From UBA5066 sp048500275 (GTDB lineage Bacteria; Acidobacteriota; Thermoanaerobaculia; UBA5066), in contig JASNYI010000001.1 in the NCBI GenBank assembly GCA_048500275.1, positions 1,736,001 through 1,800,000 of the forward strand: a stretch of DNA of 64,000 nucleotides, given 5' to 3'. Positions 31,959 through 40,681 of this stretch are shown here, piece after piece. Position 1 is the stretch's first letter, and the number at the start of each line of letters is the position of its first letter. A model generated the notes under the pieces. That model saw only the letters and a list, made by a program, of their open reading frames with translations. It did no database searches and was not told the DNA's origin. The position numbers and the translations under genes were made by a program.

Positions 31959-33473
31959 GTGACGGGACCCGTTCCCCCCGGGGCGCACCCGGACGAGGCC
32001 CACGGGCGCGTGCCGCTCTACCGGACGATCGCGGACGGGATCATCCGCGACATCCGGCGCGGCCGGTTCCAGGAGGGATCGCGCCTCCCCGCTTCCCGCG
32101 GCCTCGCCCGGACGCACGAGGTGAACCGGGCCACGGTCCACCAGGCGCTCCAGGTCCTCAAGCGCGAGGGGTGGATCGAGACGAACAAGGGAGGCGGCAC
32201 GCGCGTCGCCCGCCGGTCGCTCGCCGGGCCGATGGTCGGCCCCGCCCCGGCCTGGGACCGGATCTCCTCCGCCCTCCTCGGCCGAATCCTCGCGGAGACC
32301 GGGAGCCAGGAGGCGGCGCCCGCGCTCGCCCACGACCTCGCCCGGCTCGCCCCGGACGAGAGGGAGTTCCCGGCGGAGGCCTTCGCGAAGGTCCTCGCCG
32401 AGGTGGCCCGCGACGGCGCCCTCCTCGCCTACGGCTCCCCGTTCGGCTACCGGCCGCTCCGCGAGACGCTCGCCGCCCGGCTGGAGCGGCGGGGCATCCC
32501 GGCCGACGCCGACGCGATCCTCGTCGTCAACGGCGCCCAGCAGGGGCTCGACCTGATCACGCGCGCCCTCGTCGACGCGGGCGACGCCGTCGCCGTCGAG
32601 AGCCCGAGCTACTCCGGGGCGCTCACGCTCCTGCGCGCGCACGGGGCCCGCCTTCTCGGCGTCCCGCTCGACGCCGAAGGGCCCGGGCCCGACGCCCTCC
32701 GCGCCGCGCTCGCCGAGCGCCCGAAGTTCCTCTACACGATCCCCGACTTCCAGAACCCCACCGGCCACCTCGCCACGGCGAACCGCCGGCGGGAGCTCGT
32801 CTCGGCCGCGGCTCACGCCGGCGTCCTCGTCGTGGAGGACGCCTTCGACGCCGACCTGTCCGTGGAAGGGGAGCTTCCGCCCCCGCTCGCCGCCCTCGCG
32901 CCGGGCCACGTCGTCCACCTCGGGACGATCTCCAAGGCGCTCTTCCCGGGAGTGCGCGTCGGCTGGATCTCGGGTCCGCGGGAGTTCGTCCACCGCCTCG
33001 CGGCGCTGAAGAGGATCGGCGAGCTGACCTCGCCGCCCGTCCTGCAGGCCGCGCTGAACGTCTTCGTCTCCCGCGGAGACTACGACCGGCACCTCCTCCG
33101 CGTGAAGGCGCGCCTGAAGGCGCGCCTCGCGCTGGCCCACAAGACCGTCCTCAGGACCTTCCCCGTCGGGACGCGCTGCGAGCGGCCGCTCGGAGGCTGG
33201 GTCCTGTGGGTCGAGCTCCCGGGCGGGATCTCCGGCCGCGAGCTCGCCGAGGCCGCCCGCGGCGAGGGGGTCCTCGTCTCCCCCGGCGGCGACTACGCCC
33301 CCGACCGTTCCGACACCCCGAACCTCCGCGTCTCCGTCTCCCGCAGCTCCGGCGCCGACCTCGAGAAGGCCCTCGAGAGCGTCGGCGCGCTGGCCCGCGT
33401 CGCCGTCCGGAGGGCCCAGCGCCGGGCCCCCCGCGCCGAGGAGCGGCGCGAGGAAGCCCTCATCCAGATCTGA
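31959..33473 (+). CDS. pdxR: MocR/PdxR-type GntR regulator with aminotransferase domain
   Basis: 504 residues. N-terminal winged helix of the GntR type ('LYRTIADGIIRDIRRGRFQEGSRLPASRGLARTHEVNRATVHQALQVLKREGWIETNKGGGTRV', residues about 19-85), then a fold-type I aminotransferase domain with 'YGSPFGYRPLRETLAARLERRG', 'PDFQNPTGH', Asp in 'VEDAFDADL' and the PLP-Lys region 'GTISKALFPGVRVGWI'. PdxR proteins sense PLP and control pdxST. It lies directly upstream of pdxS, 14 bp apart and on the same strand, which fits autoregulated co-transcription. Confidence 0.85.
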   Translation: MTGPVPPGAHPDEAHGRVPLYRTIADGIIRDIRRGRFQEGSRLPASRGLARTHEVNRATVHQALQVLKREGWIETNKGGGTRVARRSLAGPMVGPAPAWDRISSALLGRILAETGSQEAAPALAHDLARLAPDEREFPAEAFAKVLAEVARDGALLAYGSPFGYRPLRETLAARLERRGIPADADAILVVNGAQQGLDLITRALVDAGDAVAVESPSYSGALTLLRAHGARLLGVPLDAEGPGPDALRAALAERPKFLYTIPDFQNPTGHLATANRRRELVSAAAHAGVLVVEDAFDADLSVEGELPPPLAALAPGHVVHLGTISKALFPGVRVGWISGPREFVHRLAALKRIGELTSPPVLQAALNVFVSRGDYDRHLLRVKARLKARLALAHKTVLRTFPVGTRCERPLGGWVLWVELPGGISGRELAEAARGEGVLVSPGGDYAPDRSDTPNLRVSVSRSSGADLEKALESVGALARVAVRRAQRRAPRAEERREEALIQI

Positions 33474-33487
33474 AAGGGACAAGAGCC

Positions 33488-34399
33488 ATGAGCAGCAGCC
33501 CCGTCTTCTCCTCCCCGTTCACGTCCGACGCCTTCCGCGTCAAGGTCGGCCTCGCCGAGATGCTCAAGGGCGGCGTCATCATGGACGTCGTCGACGCCGG
33601 GCAGGCGAAGGTCGCCGAGGACGCCGGCGCCGTCGCGGTCATGGCGCTCGAGCGCGTCCCTTCCGACATCCGTCGCGACGGCGGCGTGGCACGGATGTCG
33701 CCCGTCGCCAAGATCCGCGAGATCCAGGAGGCGGTCTCGATCCCCGTCATGGCGAAGTGCCGCATCGGGCACATCGCCGAGGCGCGCGTCCTCGAGGCGC
33801 TGGAGGTCGACTTCGTCGACGAGAGCGAGGTCCTGACCCCGGCCGACGAGGAGAACCACGTCTACAAGCACGACTACAAGGTCCCGTTCGTCTGCGGTTG
33901 CCGCAACCTCGGCGAGGCGCTCCGGCGCATCGGCGAGGGGGCCGCGATGATCCGGACGAAGGGCGAGGCGGGGACGGGCGACATCGTCCACGCGGTGAAG
34001 CACCTGCGCGAGGTGACGCGCCAGATGAAGTCGCTGACGCTCCTCTCCCGCGACGAGTGGATGGCGGTCGCCAAGCAGCTCGGGGCGCCGTTCGAGCTCG
34101 TCGTCTGGGTAGCCGAGAACGGCCGCCTTCCCGTCCCGAACTTCGCCGCGGGCGGCGTCGCGACGCCGGCCGACGCGGCCCTCTGCCGCATCCTCGGCGC
34201 CGAGGCGGTCTTCGTCGGCTCGGGCATCTTCAAGTCCGCAGACCCGGCCGTCCGCGCCCGGGCCATCGTCGAGGCGACGACTCACTGGGACGACCCCTCG
34301 CGCGTCGCGAAGGCCTCCGAGAACCTCGGCGAGGGGATGAAGGGGATCGAGGCCGGCAAGCTCGTCGAGGCCGAGCTCCTCCAGACCCGGGGCTGGTGA
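33488..34399 (+). CDS. pdxS: Pyridoxal 5'-phosphate synthase subunit PdxS
   Basis: 303 residues, (beta/alpha)8 synthase of the DXP-independent vitamin B6 pathway: ribose-5-P, glyceraldehyde-3-P and ammonia to PLP. Signature 'KVGLAEMLKGGVIMDVV', 'AVMALERVPSDIRRDGGVARM', 'MAKCRIGHIAEARVLEALEVDFVDESEVLTPAD', 'RTKGEAGTGDIVHAV', and catalytic lysines in 'KHDYKVPFVCG' and 'MAKCRIGH'. It works with PdxT, whose gene overlaps by a GTGA. Confidence 0.97.
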   Translation: MSSSPVFSSPFTSDAFRVKVGLAEMLKGGVIMDVVDAGQAKVAEDAGAVAVMALERVPSDIRRDGGVARMSPVAKIREIQEAVSIPVMAKCRIGHIAEARVLEALEVDFVDESEVLTPADEENHVYKHDYKVPFVCGCRNLGEALRRIGEGAAMIRTKGEAGTGDIVHAVKHLREVTRQMKSLTLLSRDEWMAVAKQLGAPFELVVWVAENGRLPVPNFAAGGVATPADAALCRILGAEAVFVGSGIFKSADPAVRARAIVEATTHWDDPSRVAKASENLGEGMKGIEAGKLVEAELLQTRGW

Positions 34400-34992
34400 G
34401 GGTGGCCGTCGGCGTCCTCGCCCTGCAGGGCGACTTCGAGGCGCACGCCACGGCGCTCGAGCGTCTCGGCGTGCCGGCGAGACCCGTCCGGACGGCGGAG
34501 GAGGTCCGCGCGGGCGCGGGCCTCGTCCTCCCGGGGGGCGAGTCGACGACGATGTGGAAGCTGATGGAGGGGACCGGCGTCGCCGAGGCGATCGTCGAGG
34601 TCGCCCGGCGCGGCGACCCGGTCTTCGCCACCTGCGCCGGGGTGATCCTCGCCTCGCGGCGGATCGCGGGGCCGGACCGGGACGGGCTCGGGATCCTCGA
34701 CGCGACCGCGGTCCGCAACGCCTACGGGCGCCAGCTCGACTCCGCCGTCGTGACCCTCGCCGACCTCGACCGCGACGCGCTCGGCGACGAGCCGCTCGAG
34801 GCCGTCTTCATCCGCGCGCCGAGGCTCGCGGACCTAGGGCCGGGCGTCGAGGTCCTCGCCCGCCGCGACGGGCACCCGGTTCTCGTCCGCCAGGGGAACG
34901 TCGTCGCGGCCACCTTCCACCCGGAGCTGGCCGCCGACCCGCGCGTCCACCGCCTCGCGTTCGCCGCGGCGCTGGCCGCGCGGGCCGCCTGA
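34396..34992 (+). CDS. pdxT: Pyridoxal 5'-phosphate synthase glutaminase subunit PdxT
   Basis: 198 residues. Triad glutaminase: nucleophile Cys in 'FATCAGVILAS', and His/Glu in 'TFHPELA'. 'VGVLALQGDFEAHATALERLG' and 'LPGGESTTMWKLM' are PdxT signatures. It delivers ammonia to PdxS. The GTG at 34396 overlaps the pdxS stop (GTGA); a second GTG at 34402 would also work. Confidence 0.95.
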   Translation: MRVAVGVLALQGDFEAHATALERLGVPARPVRTAEEVRAGAGLVLPGGESTTMWKLMEGTGVAEAIVEVARRGDPVFATCAGVILASRRIAGPDRDGLGILDATAVRNAYGRQLDSAVVTLADLDRDALGDEPLEAVFIRAPRLADLGPGVEVLARRDGHPVLVRQGNVVAATFHPELAADPRVHRLAFAAALAARAA

Positions 34993-35001
34993 GGGGCGGG
35001 C

Positions 35002-36174
35002 GTGAACGCCGCCGGGGCGGCGCTGGAGGCGCTGGGCCACCCCGTCGGCGCCCTCCCGGAACCCCGGCTCCTCGCGGCGCTCTTCGTCCGGTTCCAGGCG
35101 CACGTCCCGCTCCGGGCCGCGCCGGAAGGAAGCGGGGGAGAGGCGTGTCTCGCCGCGTGGCTCGAGGACGGGGAGGGCTGCTGTGGAGAGAGCCGGGTCG
35201 AGGCCTTCGCGCACCTCGCGACGGCTGCAGGCTTCGACGTCGAGCGGGCCCTCGCCCGTGACGGGGCCGGAGACCAGCGGCCGGTCCTTCTCGCGGACCG
35301 GCGCCGGCTCCTTCTCGACGCCGGCTTCCCGCTGCCCGCCCCGCTCCTCCTCGACCCTCCCGCCGAAGGAGAGGCCACCGGCTACGGCGCGCTTTCGGTC
35401 CGGCCGGACGGTGCGGGCCGGCACGAGGTGCGGCTCGAGACGCGAGGAGACGAACGGGGACTCTTCGTCGTGGAGGTGCCGGGCGAAGGACGCCACGGGG
35501 AGGAGCGGTCGAGCGGGCCGGTGCCGGCCGCCCGGGCCGGCGGCGAGCCCGCGAGGCGCGCCGGTCTCGAGCCCGCGCTCTTCCGCCTCCTCGACGACCG
35601 CCTGCTCCGCTGGCAGGGCGGCGCCCTCGAGGTCTCCGACGCCTGGAGCCGCCTCCGCGTCCCGTTCCCGGCCGGAGACGGCGACGGGCTCGAGGCCCTG
35701 TTCGGCCCGCCCGTCCCGCGAGACGAGACGCCGGCGCCGGGCTCGCGAACCGGCCTCGTCCCGACGCTCACCGTCTACCACGCCTCGCCGGAGGCGCCGG
35801 GCCGCCTGCTTCGGCTCCTCGCCGAGCCGGCGACGCACGCCGCGCTCCTCCCCGAAGGGTGGGTCGTGGAGGCGGAGACAGCCCGCCCGGACGGGTTCGC
35901 GTGGAGCCTGGTGGAGGACGGCGCCCTTCTCCGCCACGAGACGCTGACGCGCCTTGCGGACGGTGTCGCGGTCGAAGCCGAGGGGCCTCTCGCCCTCTTC
36001 CGGACGAGGACGTGGCGGCTCGAGCCTCGTCCCTCCGGCACGCGGCTCAGGGTCGTCGGCACACTGCGCGACCCGGTCCCGCCGCGCGGGCTCGCCGAGG
36101 GGACCCGGCGGCGTCTCGTCTTCGAGCTCGCCAGCGAGCTCCTCGCGCTGGACCGGATTGCCGGCGAGCGCTGA
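35002..36174 (+). CDS. Arylamine N-acetyltransferase-like protein with C-terminal SRPBCC-like domain
   Basis: 390 residues, no signal peptide. The first half recalls the NAT/transglutaminase-like fold: 'GCCGESRVEAFAHLATAAGFDVERALAR' (Cys where the NAT nucleophile would lie) and 'LLLDAGFPLPAPLLLDPP' (the NAT 'DxGFG...P' block, with the triad Asp). The NAT His normally found before that block is not evident (Gln-Arg there). The last 130 residues ('GRLLRLLAEPATHAAL...FRTRTWRLEPRPSGTRLRVVGTLRDPVPP') look like a SRPBCC/START-type ligand-binding domain. It starts 9 bp after pdxT and is probably co-transcribed. The assignment is tentative. Confidence 0.5.
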   Translation: MNAAGAALEALGHPVGALPEPRLLAALFVRFQAHVPLRAAPEGSGGEACLAAWLEDGEGCCGESRVEAFAHLATAAGFDVERALARDGAGDQRPVLLADRRRLLLDAGFPLPAPLLLDPPAEGEATGYGALSVRPDGAGRHEVRLETRGDERGLFVVEVPGEGRHGEERSSGPVPAARAGGEPARRAGLEPALFRLLDDRLLRWQGGALEVSDAWSRLRVPFPAGDGDGLEALFGPPVPRDETPAPGSRTGLVPTLTVYHASPEAPGRLLRLLAEPATHAALLPEGWVVEAETARPDGFAWSLVEDGALLRHETLTRLADGVAVEAEGPLALFRTRTWRLEPRPSGTRLRVVGTLRDPVPPRGLAEGTRRRLVFELASELLALDRIAGER

Positions 36175-36281
36175 GCGACAGCCTCAACGGGACGCGAAGC
36201 GGCCGGACGGGGGACGGGGCGCGGCGCCGAAAGGAAAAGGGCGCGGGCCGCCGGCGCGAAGGGCCGGGCCCCCGGGGAACC

Positions 36282-37043
36282 TCAGAACTCCAGCTCGTCC
36301 CCGTCGTCCAGGATCCGGAGCCGCGGCTCCGCGAGCGCGGCGACGTCGGCGCGCAGCGCGGGGAGCGTCGGAGGCTTCATGTGGTAGAGGTTCACCGGGA
36401 CCGAGGCGGGGAACTTCCGCATCTCCTCGCGAAGCGTCCGCGGCGTCAGGTGCCTGGAGACCTCGGCGATCTCGGACATCGAGTCGGGGAAAGAGCACTC
36501 GACGAAGATGGCCTTCAGGTCGGCCCTTCGACGGACCTCGGCCCACAGCGCCTCGGTCGGTCCCGTGTCGCTCGAGAAGACGACGCAGGCTTCGTCGTTC
36601 CAGACGAGGTAGCCGTAGGTCGGGACGACGTGGGAGACGGGGACCGCGAGGGCGTGGAGCCCGTTCACGCGGAACGGGACGCCGGCTTCGACGACCCGGA
36701 ACGTGACGGCCGGCAGGAGGTGGTTCGGGATCCGCGTGAAGTCGGGCCAGATGGCGTCGTTGAAGAGGTGCGCCTGAAGGAGCGCGGCGACGTCCTCCGT
36801 CGCCACGACCTCGATCGGCCCTTCCGTTCGCGAGAAGACGTTCTCCACGAGGAAGGGGAGCGAGGCGACGTGGTCGAGGTGGGAGTGCGTCACGATGATC
36901 GACCGGACCCGCGCCTGCTCCTCGAGCGTGAGGGACTGCGTCAGGGCGCCCGCGTCGAGCGTGACGGTCCCGTCGAGGAGGAAGGAGGTCTGGCGGTGCC
37001 ACGGCGTGGAGCCGCCGTACGCCCCGAGGACGCGAATCCGCAC
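36282..37043 (-). CDS. MBL-fold 3',5'-cyclic-nucleotide phosphodiesterase (class II type)
   Basis: 253 residues, cytosolic. 'VRSIIVTHSHLDHVASLPFLVEN' carries the class-II PDE version of the metallo-beta-lactamase motif (His-x-His-x-Asp-His). Further metal ligands are in 'ALAVPVSHVVPTYGY' and 'VVFSSDTGPTEALW', and the end reads 'VNLYHMKPP'. The family hydrolyses cAMP/cGMP. GTG 37043 has TAGAAT 6 bases upstream and no ribosome site. Convergent with the acetyltransferase-like gene across 107 bp without a gene. Confidence 0.85.
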   Translation of the reverse strand: MRIRVLGAYGGSTPWHRQTSFLLDGTVTLDAGALTQSLTLEEQARVRSIIVTHSHLDHVASLPFLVENVFSRTEGPIEVVATEDVAALLQAHLFNDAIWPDFTRIPNHLLPAVTFRVVEAGVPFRVNGLHALAVPVSHVVPTYGYLVWNDEACVVFSSDTGPTEALWAEVRRRADLKAIFVECSFPDSMSEIAEVSRHLTPRTLREEMRKFPASVPVNLYHMKPPTLPALRADVAALAEPRLRILDDGDELEF

Positions 37044-37049
37044 GGCGTG

Positions 37050-37055
37050 ATTCTA
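37050..37055 (-). promoter_or_regulatory. -10-like TAGAAT, leaderless start of the phosphodiesterase
   Basis: TAGAAT (5 of 6 to TATAAT) ends 6 bases before GTG 37043 on the minus strand. Transcription would start on the start codon itself. Confidence 0.5.
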
Positions 37056-37113
37056 GGACGCGGGAGACCGGCCCGGGGTGACTCGCGTCACCCTTTTCCG
37101 GCCTCCCGCGCCG

Positions 37114-39990
37114 TCAGAACGACCCGAACCCGATGTAGAAGGTCGTCTTCCAGCCCCCGAGGTTCGACTTGCCGTCGAACGGGCGCGCGAAGTCGACGTT
37201 CCAGGGGACGCCGAGGAAGTAGGCCGTGAAGCCCGCGCCCCAGGCGGATCGGGCGTCGACGAGGCGTCCGTCGTCGGCCCACGTGAAGTCCTCCCCCTCG
37301 AGCCAGGCGCCCCCGATGTCGAAGAAGACCCGGCCGCGGACTCCCGCGACGTTCAGGCCGAGGCCGGTGACGAGCGCGTCGATGAGGGGGAAGCGGTACT
37401 CCGCGTTGAAGTAGGCGATGTGGTTCCCGATGAGCGTCCTGTAGTCGTAGCCGCGGAGGGTGTCGAGACCGCCGAAGGCGTAGACGTTCGGCACGGTGCC
37501 GCTGGCGGTGCCGCCAAAGGCCCGGAAGGCGAAGCCCGACCGGCGCGAGATCGGCACGTAGGCGCGGGCCTCGGCGACGAGCTCCTGCGAGAGCGTCCCG
37601 CCGTCGGCGAAGTCGGGGAGATAGCGGAAGTTGACCGAGAGCGCCTGGCCGCCGTGCGGGCCCCACGACTTGAACCGGGTCCCGTCGTAGCCGAAGCCGG
37701 CGGAGACCTGGATGGTGTTGTCCTTGCGGGGGAGGAAGATCTGCCCCTGCGTCCCGTCCTCGTTCGTGATGATGTAGGCGGCGTCGATCGACCGGGAGAG
37801 GTAGCCGAACGACCCCTCCACGCGGGTGTAGCGGTTGAGGGGCCTCACGCCGAGGACGCTCGCGCCGGTCTCCCGCGAGAAGCGGCGGTCCGAGACGACC
37901 TGGCCGCTCTGGTCGACGCCGAGGAAGTAGGTCCGGTTGTCGTAGAGCTGGACGCCCCACTGGAACCGGCGCCTGAGGTCGAAGTAGATCGCGTTGATGT
38001 TCGAGTAGCCGGCGAGTGTGTCCCAGAGGAGGAACGCGCGCCGGTCGCCGAGGTAGTCGGAGAACCCGAGGCGCATCGAGGAGACGAACGTCCCGTCCGA
38101 GTTGATGCCGGCGTAGCCGCCGACGTCGTCGACGAACATCCGAAAGCGGTTCTCCTCGAGCTTGTCCGGGTCGACGGCCACCTCGATGGCCGGGACGAAA
38201 CCGTCCCCCGGGGTCCGGACGATCGGGGCCGGCGGCAGGGCCTTCTCCTCCAGGCGGCGGTAGGGCTTCCGCGCGTCGGCGACGTAGAGCTGGAAGCGGC
38301 CCCCCTGGTAGCCCGAGAAGACGACTTTCTCCTGTCCGTCGGCGCCGATGTACGAAGCCGGCCCGAGGGCGGCGCCGATCACGTCGGTGTACTGGTCGAT
38401 CTCGCCGGTCGCGAGGTCCTGCCCGAAGACGTTGAAGATGCCGCCGCGGGAAGAGGCGAAGTAGAGCCGCTTGCCGTCGGGCGAGAAGGCCGCGTCGTCG
38501 TCGTTGCCCTCTCCCCAGGTGACCTGCTCGATCTTCGAGGGGTCCTCGAGAGGGAACCGGACGATCTTCTGCAGCCCGCCGACGACCTTCGTGTGGTAGA
38601 CGAACCGGCCGTCCGGGGAGTAGACGGGCGCCGTGTCGTACCCGGCGTCCCCGGTGAGGTTCCTGAGCTCCCTCGTCGCGAGGTCGAGCTGGAAGATGTC
38701 GCGCGAGGTCCCGGAGATCCCGGAGAAGACGACGGTCGCCCCGTCGGGGGAGAAGGCGGGAGAGAGCGGCATGTCGGGGGCGACGGGGATCCGCTCCAGG
38801 ATGCCGCCTCCGCGCGCCGAGAAGATGAAGAGCTGGCGGCCCCGCTCCCGCCGCGCGAAGACGGCGATCCGGTCGCCGTCGGGGGCGAAGGCGAGGTCGC
38901 GGCCGCTCTCGGGGCCCTGCGTGAGGAACTGGGCGGTGATGTACTCGTACTTCGTCGTCCGGCCCGGCGAGAGGTTCTTCCAGACCTTGCGCGTCTTCGT
39001 CGAGAGGAGGGCGATGTCGACGTCTTCCTTGTAGGTCGTGAGCGTGGCGACGAAGTCGCCCGAGGGGGAGGGGGCCGCGCCGATCTCGAACGAGGGGCGC
39101 TCCCACGGGCCGACCCGGAACCGCTCGCCGTACTCGGAAGCCTCCCCCTTCACGGCCAGGAGCGGGAGGTACTTCCTCCTCAGGTAGCGGCGGAACTTGA
39201 GGTCGAAGTCGTCCGGCTCGATACCGAAAGTCCGTCGGAGGGAGAGGGAGATGTCGCGGCCGAGGAAGGAGCGGAACTCGAAGACGAGCTCGCGGACGGC
39301 GTCCCTGCCCCACTCGGCTTCGACGAAGTCGAAGAAGGCGTGGCCGAAACGGTAGGCCGGGTAGCCCTGGATGTTGACGCGCGTGATCGGCGGGATCCGG
39401 TCGGAGTTCACCGCGTCGCGGATGAACATCCGGTCCTTCTCGTCCTCGTCGTCCGCGAAGTAGGACGCCATGCCCTCCATGAACCAGGTCGGGATGTTCG
39501 TCGTGAGGGCCCGCGAGAGACGGCCGCCGAAGAGGATCTCGTACTGGAAGATGTGGGTCAGCTCGTGCGCGATGAGCTTCTGGAGCTTCTCGTCGGGCAT
39601 GTCGATCGGGAGGACCATCCGGTTTCGCGCCGCCTCGGCGAACGCCCCGACCCCTTCCGGGATGAAGTTCAGGATGATGTTGTTCTGCTCGAACTCCGCG
39701 TGCGTGACGTAGAAGAGGAGCGGGATCGGCTTGGGGATCTGGTAGTTCAGGCGCCGGGAGAGGTCGTCGTAGGCCGACTCGGCCATCGACGCCACCTTCC
39801 CGAGGGCCTCCTCGCCGCGGCCGTAGTGGTAGATCCGGAAGTGGGTCGAGGAGTAGATCTTCCAGTCGAACTTGTCGTAGACGATCTTGTTCTGCCCCTG
39901 GGCCGGGGCGGAGGCGGCGGGGACGAGGAGGAGCGCGGCGAGCGCGGCGCCGAGGACGTGCCGGGCGGCGGGCCGCCTAGTCGAACACAT
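37114..39990 (-). CDS. Outer-membrane fusion: gluzincin protease, TolB-like propeller, BamA-like barrel
   Basis: 958 residues. Signal peptide 1-31. Residues about 40-260 form a peptidase MA-like gluzincin with H142-E143-x-x-H146 (AHELTHIFQYE) and third ligand E172 in 'WFMEGMASYF'. Residues about 310-590 hold five or six PD40/WD40-like blades ('AFAPDGDRIAVF', 'PAFSPDGATVVFSG', 'PVYSPDGRFVYHT', 'AAFSPDGKRLYFAS'). Residues about 640-958 resemble a surface-antigen (D15/BamA-type) barrel: alternating strands, 'AFGGLDTLRGYDYRTLIGNH' (the R-G-x motif region), and a terminal Phe. The enzyme residues are intact. ATG 39990 overlaps the previous gene by 14 bp; the three genes 41064-37114 form one operon. 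Confidence 0.8.
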   Translation of the reverse strand: MCSTRRPAARHVLGAALAALLLVPAASAPAQGQNKIVYDKFDWKIYSSTHFRIYHYGRGEEALGKVASMAESAYDDLSRRLNYQIPKPIPLLFYVTHAEFEQNNIILNFIPEGVGAFAEAARNRMVLPIDMPDEKLQKLIAHELTHIFQYEILFGGRLSRALTTNIPTWFMEGMASYFADDEDEKDRMFIRDAVNSDRIPPITRVNIQGYPAYRFGHAFFDFVEAEWGRDAVRELVFEFRSFLGRDISLSLRRTFGIEPDDFDLKFRRYLRRKYLPLLAVKGEASEYGERFRVGPWERPSFEIGAAPSPSGDFVATLTTYKEDVDIALLSTKTRKVWKNLSPGRTTKYEYITAQFLTQGPESGRDLAFAPDGDRIAVFARRERGRQLFIFSARGGGILERIPVAPDMPLSPAFSPDGATVVFSGISGTSRDIFQLDLATRELRNLTGDAGYDTAPVYSPDGRFVYHTKVVGGLQKIVRFPLEDPSKIEQVTWGEGNDDDAAFSPDGKRLYFASSRGGIFNVFGQDLATGEIDQYTDVIGAALGPASYIGADGQEKVVFSGYQGGRFQLYVADARKPYRRLEEKALPPAPIVRTPGDGFVPAIEVAVDPDKLEENRFRMFVDDVGGYAGINSDGTFVSSMRLGFSDYLGDRRAFLLWDTLAGYSNINAIYFDLRRRFQWGVQLYDNRTYFLGVDQSGQVVSDRRFSRETGASVLGVRPLNRYTRVEGSFGYLSRSIDAAYIITNEDGTQGQIFLPRKDNTIQVSAGFGYDGTRFKSWGPHGGQALSVNFRYLPDFADGGTLSQELVAEARAYVPISRRSGFAFRAFGGTASGTVPNVYAFGGLDTLRGYDYRTLIGNHIAYFNAEYRFPLIDALVTGLGLNVAGVRGRVFFDIGGAWLEGEDFTWADDGRLVDARSAWGAGFTAYFLGVPWNVDFARPFDGKSNLGGWKTTFYIGFGSF

Positions 39991-40681
39991 AGCGGTTCGC
40001 CTCCCTTTCCCTCACCACGAAGAGGCCGAGCAGCTGGTTCTCGAGCGAGAAGAGGTTCTCGAAGAGCCCCACCATCTCGTCCGCGGACCGCCGGTTCTTC
40101 TCCTTCTGGTCCTTGAAGGTCTCCTGGAAGAGCCGCGCGCCCGTCCGCCCGTCGAAGGCGAGGACGGTCACCTCGAAGGTGAAGCCGGTCGTCTCGATGA
40201 AGACCTGCCGGTAGTAGGTCTGGCCGTCGAGGCGGCTGACGTACTCCTCGGTCTTGTAGCCCGACTTGTCCTCGACCCGGAAATCGAGGATGCCGGAGAG
40301 GATGACCTCGGCGCCCACGCGCGAGCCGAGCGCCTTCCAGAATTCCGTGTCCTCGCCCAGGGCCTTCAGCTCGGTCGAGGGGAGCTTCACGTCGGCGGGC
40401 ATGGTGACGACGTTCATCTTCGTCCGCCGCCCGATCTGTTTGCCCAGGTGGCGGCGGAACTCGCCGTCGAGGTCGAGGTCCTTGACCCGCGACGACTCCT
40501 TCCGCTCCGAGAGCTTCGAGGCGACGAGGAACGGCGCGAGAGAGATCCGCTCCCGGCCCGTGACGGCGAGCTTCGGGCGGAGGGGGAGCTTCAGCTTGAC
40601 TTCCTTGGCTCCGGCGAGCAGCTCTCCGCCGGGGCCGACGAGGAGGAGGAGCGCGGCGAGGAGGGCGGCGGGTCTTCTCAC
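39977..40681 (-). CDS. Secreted protein of the protease/barrel operon, unknown function
   Basis: 234 residues with a signal peptide (residues about 1-24; Arg-Arg start, Leu/Ala core). The mature part contains 'VTMPADVKLPSTELKALGEDTEFWKALGSRVGAEVILSGILDFRVED', reminiscent of the CsgG/LpoB-type periplasmic alpha/beta fold ('xVILSGxL'), and 'VTVLAFDGRTGARLFQETFKDQKEK', typical of the following strand-helix. No lipobox is seen. GTG 40681 overlaps the upstream TPR gene stop (GTGA) and the end overlaps the 958-residue gene, so all three are tightly coupled. The fold assignment is inference. Confidence 0.6.
   Translation of the reverse strand: MRRPAALLAALLLLVGPGGELLAGAKEVKLKLPLRPKLAVTGRERISLAPFLVASKLSERKESSRVKDLDLDGEFRRHLGKQIGRRTKMNVVTMPADVKLPSTELKALGEDTEFWKALGSRVGAEVILSGILDFRVEDKSGYKTEEYVSRLDGQTYYRQVFIETTGFTFEVTVLAFDGRTGARLFQETFKDQKEKNRRSADEMVGLFENLFSLENQLLGLFVVREREANRYVFD

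Noticed and set aside
37078..40116. Plus-strand open frame of about 1000 codons opposite the protease/barrel gene
   Set aside because: Low-complexity Glu/Arg/Val/Asp/Gly composition without domains; it is a shadow of the real minus-strand gene, which has a signal peptide and a metal site.
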